Positions 62,153 through 64,000 of a stretch of 64,000 bases of DNA are shown here, one piece after another (the first letter of the stretch is position 1; every line of letters starts with the position of its first letter). Location of the stretch: positions 214,275-278,274 of the forward strand of contig FOHD01000003.1 of assembly GCA_900111695.1 (NCBI GenBank), given 5' to 3'. The stretch is from Olsenella sp. KH3B4. Lineage in GTDB: Bacteria; Actinomycetota; Coriobacteriia; Coriobacteriales; Atopobiaceae. Both the position numbers and the translations under genes were made by a program. The notes beneath the pieces were generated by a model, which saw only the letters and a program-made list of their open reading frames with translations, was not told the origin of the DNA and did no database searches.

Positions 62153-62479
62153 ATGCACGGACAACACGAATTTAGCGAGACTTTCAAGAACGACCGGGCG
62201 CTGTTGTTGACAAGAGTATGGTTTTCTGGTGTATGTCGCGTGGGGTGGCCATCCTATCGCAGAGGAGATAGGAGCCGTTTCTCATGCCGGGGCGGACTTA
62301 CCCTCAGCTATTTTTGTAGGTTCGAGACTGGGCCGAACGGCTCTATCAGAATCGGCGAGAACTGCAAGATTAACGAACACATGCGCATCCCCTCATACGA
62401 CAGCGTGATCATCGGTGACAATGTTCCGATGGCTTCAAAGATATTCATCTCGGATTACAATCTGTATCCCGTCAAGTAA
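62153..62479 (+). pseudogene. Truncated hexapeptide acetyltransferase fragment
   Basis: 108 residues, with a LbH-type sequence in the second half: GPNGSIRIGENCKINEHMRI and DSVIIGDNVPMASKIFISDYN, similar to WbbJ-like acetyltransferases that normally run about 200 residues. The first half is not family-like and Arg-rich, perhaps from a frameshift. The C-terminal half is missing where an IS21-family element begins. Lower GC than the rml genes. Probably an exopolysaccharide O-acetyltransferase broken by the insertion. Confidence 0.75.
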
Positions 62480-62536
62480 AAGTCGACAGTTCGCTCTGTC
62501 GATTTCCCACACTTCGCTCGGGGCATGCCCGCACCC

Positions 62537-63301
62537 CTAGCTTCCGTTACCAGAGAGCATGAGCGCCTGGTCCATGCGGTGGCTCGTCCCGTTGAACTCG
62601 ACCAGCCTGCTGTGGTGGACGACCCGGTCGATCATCGCCGCGGCGAGCTTGTCGTCGCCGAGGACCGTGCCCCACCTCCCGAACTCGATGTTGGTCGTAA
62701 TGACGAGGCTCCTCCTCTCGTAGCAGTCCGACACCACCTGGAACAGCAGCCGCGCACCGGCGACGTCGATCGGGACGTAGCCGAACTCGTCCAGGATCAC
62801 GAGGTCGGCGTTGGTGGCGTCCCTCAGCGCGCCGTCGAGCTTGCCCTCGGCGCTCGCTCGCTCCAGCTGCATCACCAGGCGCGCCGTCGAGTGGAACCGC
62901 ACCGGGCGACCCATCGAGACGGCCCGCACGCCCATCGCCGTCGCGAGGTGGGTCTTGCCCCTCCCGGTCCTGCCGTGGAACACGAAGCCCTCGGCGGTGT
63001 CCAGGAAGGCGAGCGACTCGAGGTCGGCCGGCCCGTAGCCGTCGGGGAAGGCCACCTGCGAGTAGTCGTAGCCCTCGAACGACTTGACCTGCGGGAACCT
63101 GGCCCTGCGCATGAGGCGCTCCCTCCTGTGCACGTCGCGGCTCTCCAGCTCGGCGGACAGGAGCCTGTTGGCCGCGCGGACCTCCGCGGCCGTCGCGCCG
63201 TCCAGGAAGCCCCTCACGACGTCGCCCGACATGAAGAGCCTCCTCGCGTTCGCCGCGAGCTCCCCGTCGATGGTCGACCTTGCCGCCCTACCCATCGGCA
63301 A
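62537..63301 (-). CDS. istB: IS21-family transposition helper ATPase
   Basis: 254 residues. Walker A GRTGRGKTHLATA (about 108-120), Walker B LVILDEFGYVP and sensor ITTNIEFGRW match IstB, the AAA+ protein helping the IstA transposase. Intact. Overlaps the end of the istA remnant by 14 bp, the normal istA-istB coupling. The start could also be ATG 63295. Confidence 0.9.
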   Translation of the reverse strand: MPMGRAARSTIDGELAANARRLFMSGDVVRGFLDGATAAEVRAANRLLSAELESRDVHRRERLMRRARFPQVKSFEGYDYSQVAFPDGYGPADLESLAFLDTAEGFVFHGRTGRGKTHLATAMGVRAVSMGRPVRFHSTARLVMQLERASAEGKLDGALRDATNADLVILDEFGYVPIDVAGARLLFQVVSDCYERRSLVITTNIEFGRWGTVLGDDKLAAAMIDRVVHHSRLVEFNGTSHRMDQALMLSGNGS

Positions 63302-63728
63302 CCACCCCCGCGAGGCGGTCGTACTCGGCGAGGTCGACCGCCTCGTCGTAGGAGACCTCGCCCGTCTCGGCGCGGGATGCGGCCAGGGCGACCGCGGAGG
63401 GGTCTATCCTGCCCGACGCCCTCAGGGAGACCGACGCCGCGCGCACGGTCGCGTCCCACCCGGACAGCGCGCACTGGTCGCGCATGCACCTCACGGCCTC
63501 CCCGAGCCCCCTCCGGTCGAGCGCGTCGATGTGGTCCCGCAGGTCGTCCGGCAGCGCGGCCCTGACCCTGCTCTCCCGCCAGGCGCCGAGCCTGTTCGCG
63601 AGCAGCGGGAGCTGGGACGCGGGGTCCGTGGTGTCGGTGGGCGCGTCGCCGTAGGCGCGCGCGTGCTCCGCGACGACGGCGCCGTCGCCGTCCATCACCG
63701 CGACCCTCGTCGCCCAGAGCCCGACGAC
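63288..63728 (-). pseudogene. istA transposase remnant, C-terminal part
   Basis: About 146 residues of the C-terminal IstA region, from GLWATRVAVMDGDGAVVAEHARAYG to the end (EAVDLAEYDRLAGVVADG), the typical istA tail before istB. The DDE catalytic domain is missing because another IS21-family end (from about 63732) replaces it. Open frame continues across the join to 63944, but those residues are not IstA-like. Confidence 0.8.
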
Positions 63729-63731
63729 CTG

Positions 63732-64000
63732 TGTTTCGTCAAGAGAATTTGAGCAAAAAGAGCATCGGATATTGAGCAGCCTGAGCATCGGAGGCGCGCA
63801 CGCTTTTTGAGCGGCTAGCTCTCCTGCATGAGGGCATGGCGGACGCGGTAGGACTCGCCGCGGAACTGGATGAGCCTCCCGTGGTGGACGATGCGGTCGA
63901 TCACGGCGGCGGCCATCTGGTCGTCCCCGAACACCGACCCCCACCTGCTGAACTCCAGGTTCGTGGTGATTACCACCGACTGCCTCTCGTATGCGTCGGC
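63732..64000 (-). mobile_element. Second IS21-family element, partial
   Basis: Starts near TGTTTCGTCAAG (63732), within the istA of the first element. Repeated GAGCATCGGA (63760-63769 and 63783-63792) are consistent with the multiple terminal binding repeats of IS21. A partial istB lies at 63815-64000; the rest is beyond the window. Confidence 0.7.
63815..64000 (-). CDS. istB: IstB helper ATPase of the second IS21-family element, N-terminal part outside window
   Basis: 62 C-terminal codons: VVITTNLEFSRWGSVFGDD, MAAAVIDRIVHHGRL and IQFRGESYRVRHALMQES, then stop at 63815. Same family as the istB at 62537 but clearly different in sequence (for example QFRGESYR against EFNGTSHR), so this is a different IS21-type element. 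The gene continues past the window end. Confidence 0.85.
   Translation of the reverse strand, partial: ADAYERQSVVITTNLEFSRWGSVFGDDQMAAAVIDRIVHHGRLIQFRGESYRVRHALMQES

Larger units (their letters stand above)
62480..63731 (-). mobile_element. IS21-family element, interrupted copy
   Basis: Contains istB (62537-63301) and the 3' part of istA (to about 63728), both on the minus strand. Its right part is cut off where another IS21-family element enters at about 63732. The left boundary lies near 62476-62490; a small hairpin CGACAG/CTGTCG (62485-62503) is near it. Exact ends and target duplication cannot be fixed from one window. Confidence 0.75.

Overview
The window is high-GC bacterial DNA with short intergenic gaps, GTG and TTG starts, a HelD-type RNA polymerase recycling helicase, a surface protein with Ig-like domains and an ECF transporter. 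Gene content and codon use fit an anaerobic actinobacterium, most likely class Coriobacteriia (Olsenella/Atopobiaceae-like). That placement is an inference; no rRNA or tRNA gene is present to confirm it.

Layout. 1-2.5 kb: the 3' part of a phosphotriesterase-family hydrolase and an IlvD/Edd dehydratase. 2.5-8.2 kb: a palindrome-rich non-coding stretch and a 1569-residue cyclic-di-GMP protein, bracketed by nearly identical 33-bp palindromes. 8.2-15.5 kb: threonine aldolase, an SPFH protein, a polar amino acid ABC importer, a Phd/PIN toxin-antitoxin pair, PepF and a YbhB-like protein. 15.6-18.6 kb: a lipoprotein/ABC importer whose permease and ATPase are fused, and a TM1266-type regulator. 18.7-26.3 kb: helD, engB, uppP, a proline iminopeptidase-like hydrolase, a C39-like protein lacking its catalytic cysteine, and argR. 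26.5-36.8 kb: a class A penicillin-binding protein and cell-surface sugar functions (DUF6541, acyltransferase, GT-C, GtrA, GT2) around tyrS. 36.9-40.7 kb: a U32 peptidase, a NifU-like protein and lgt. 40.7-42.3 kb: a nuclease-like gene bracketed by inverted two-hairpin modules. 42.3-53.1 kb: a putative corrinoid uptake locus, with a cobalamin-riboswitch-like leader, a 1905-residue surface protein with DUF4430 and PQQ-propeller domains, a second DUF4430 protein, and ECF T, A and S components. 53.6-62.5 kb: yebC and the start of an exopolysaccharide locus (Wzz, CpsD kinase, CpsB phosphatase, initiating sugar transferase with a G10 tract, rhamnosyltransferase, rmlA, rmlB, fused rmlC-rmlD, truncated acetyltransferase). 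62.5-64 kb: two IS21-family elements, one inserted in the other.

How it fits together. Most of the window builds or modifies the cell envelope: lipid carrier recycling (uppP), peptidoglycan synthesis (PBP), lipoprotein maturation (lgt), glycan decoration (GtrA/GT2/GT-C) and a rhamnose-containing polysaccharide under tyrosine-kinase control. The most unusual features are the bracketed nuclease-like gene, the poly-G tract in the first polysaccharide transferase gene, the palindromes around the c-di-GMP gene, and the combined DUF4430/PQQ surface protein with the ECF transporter.
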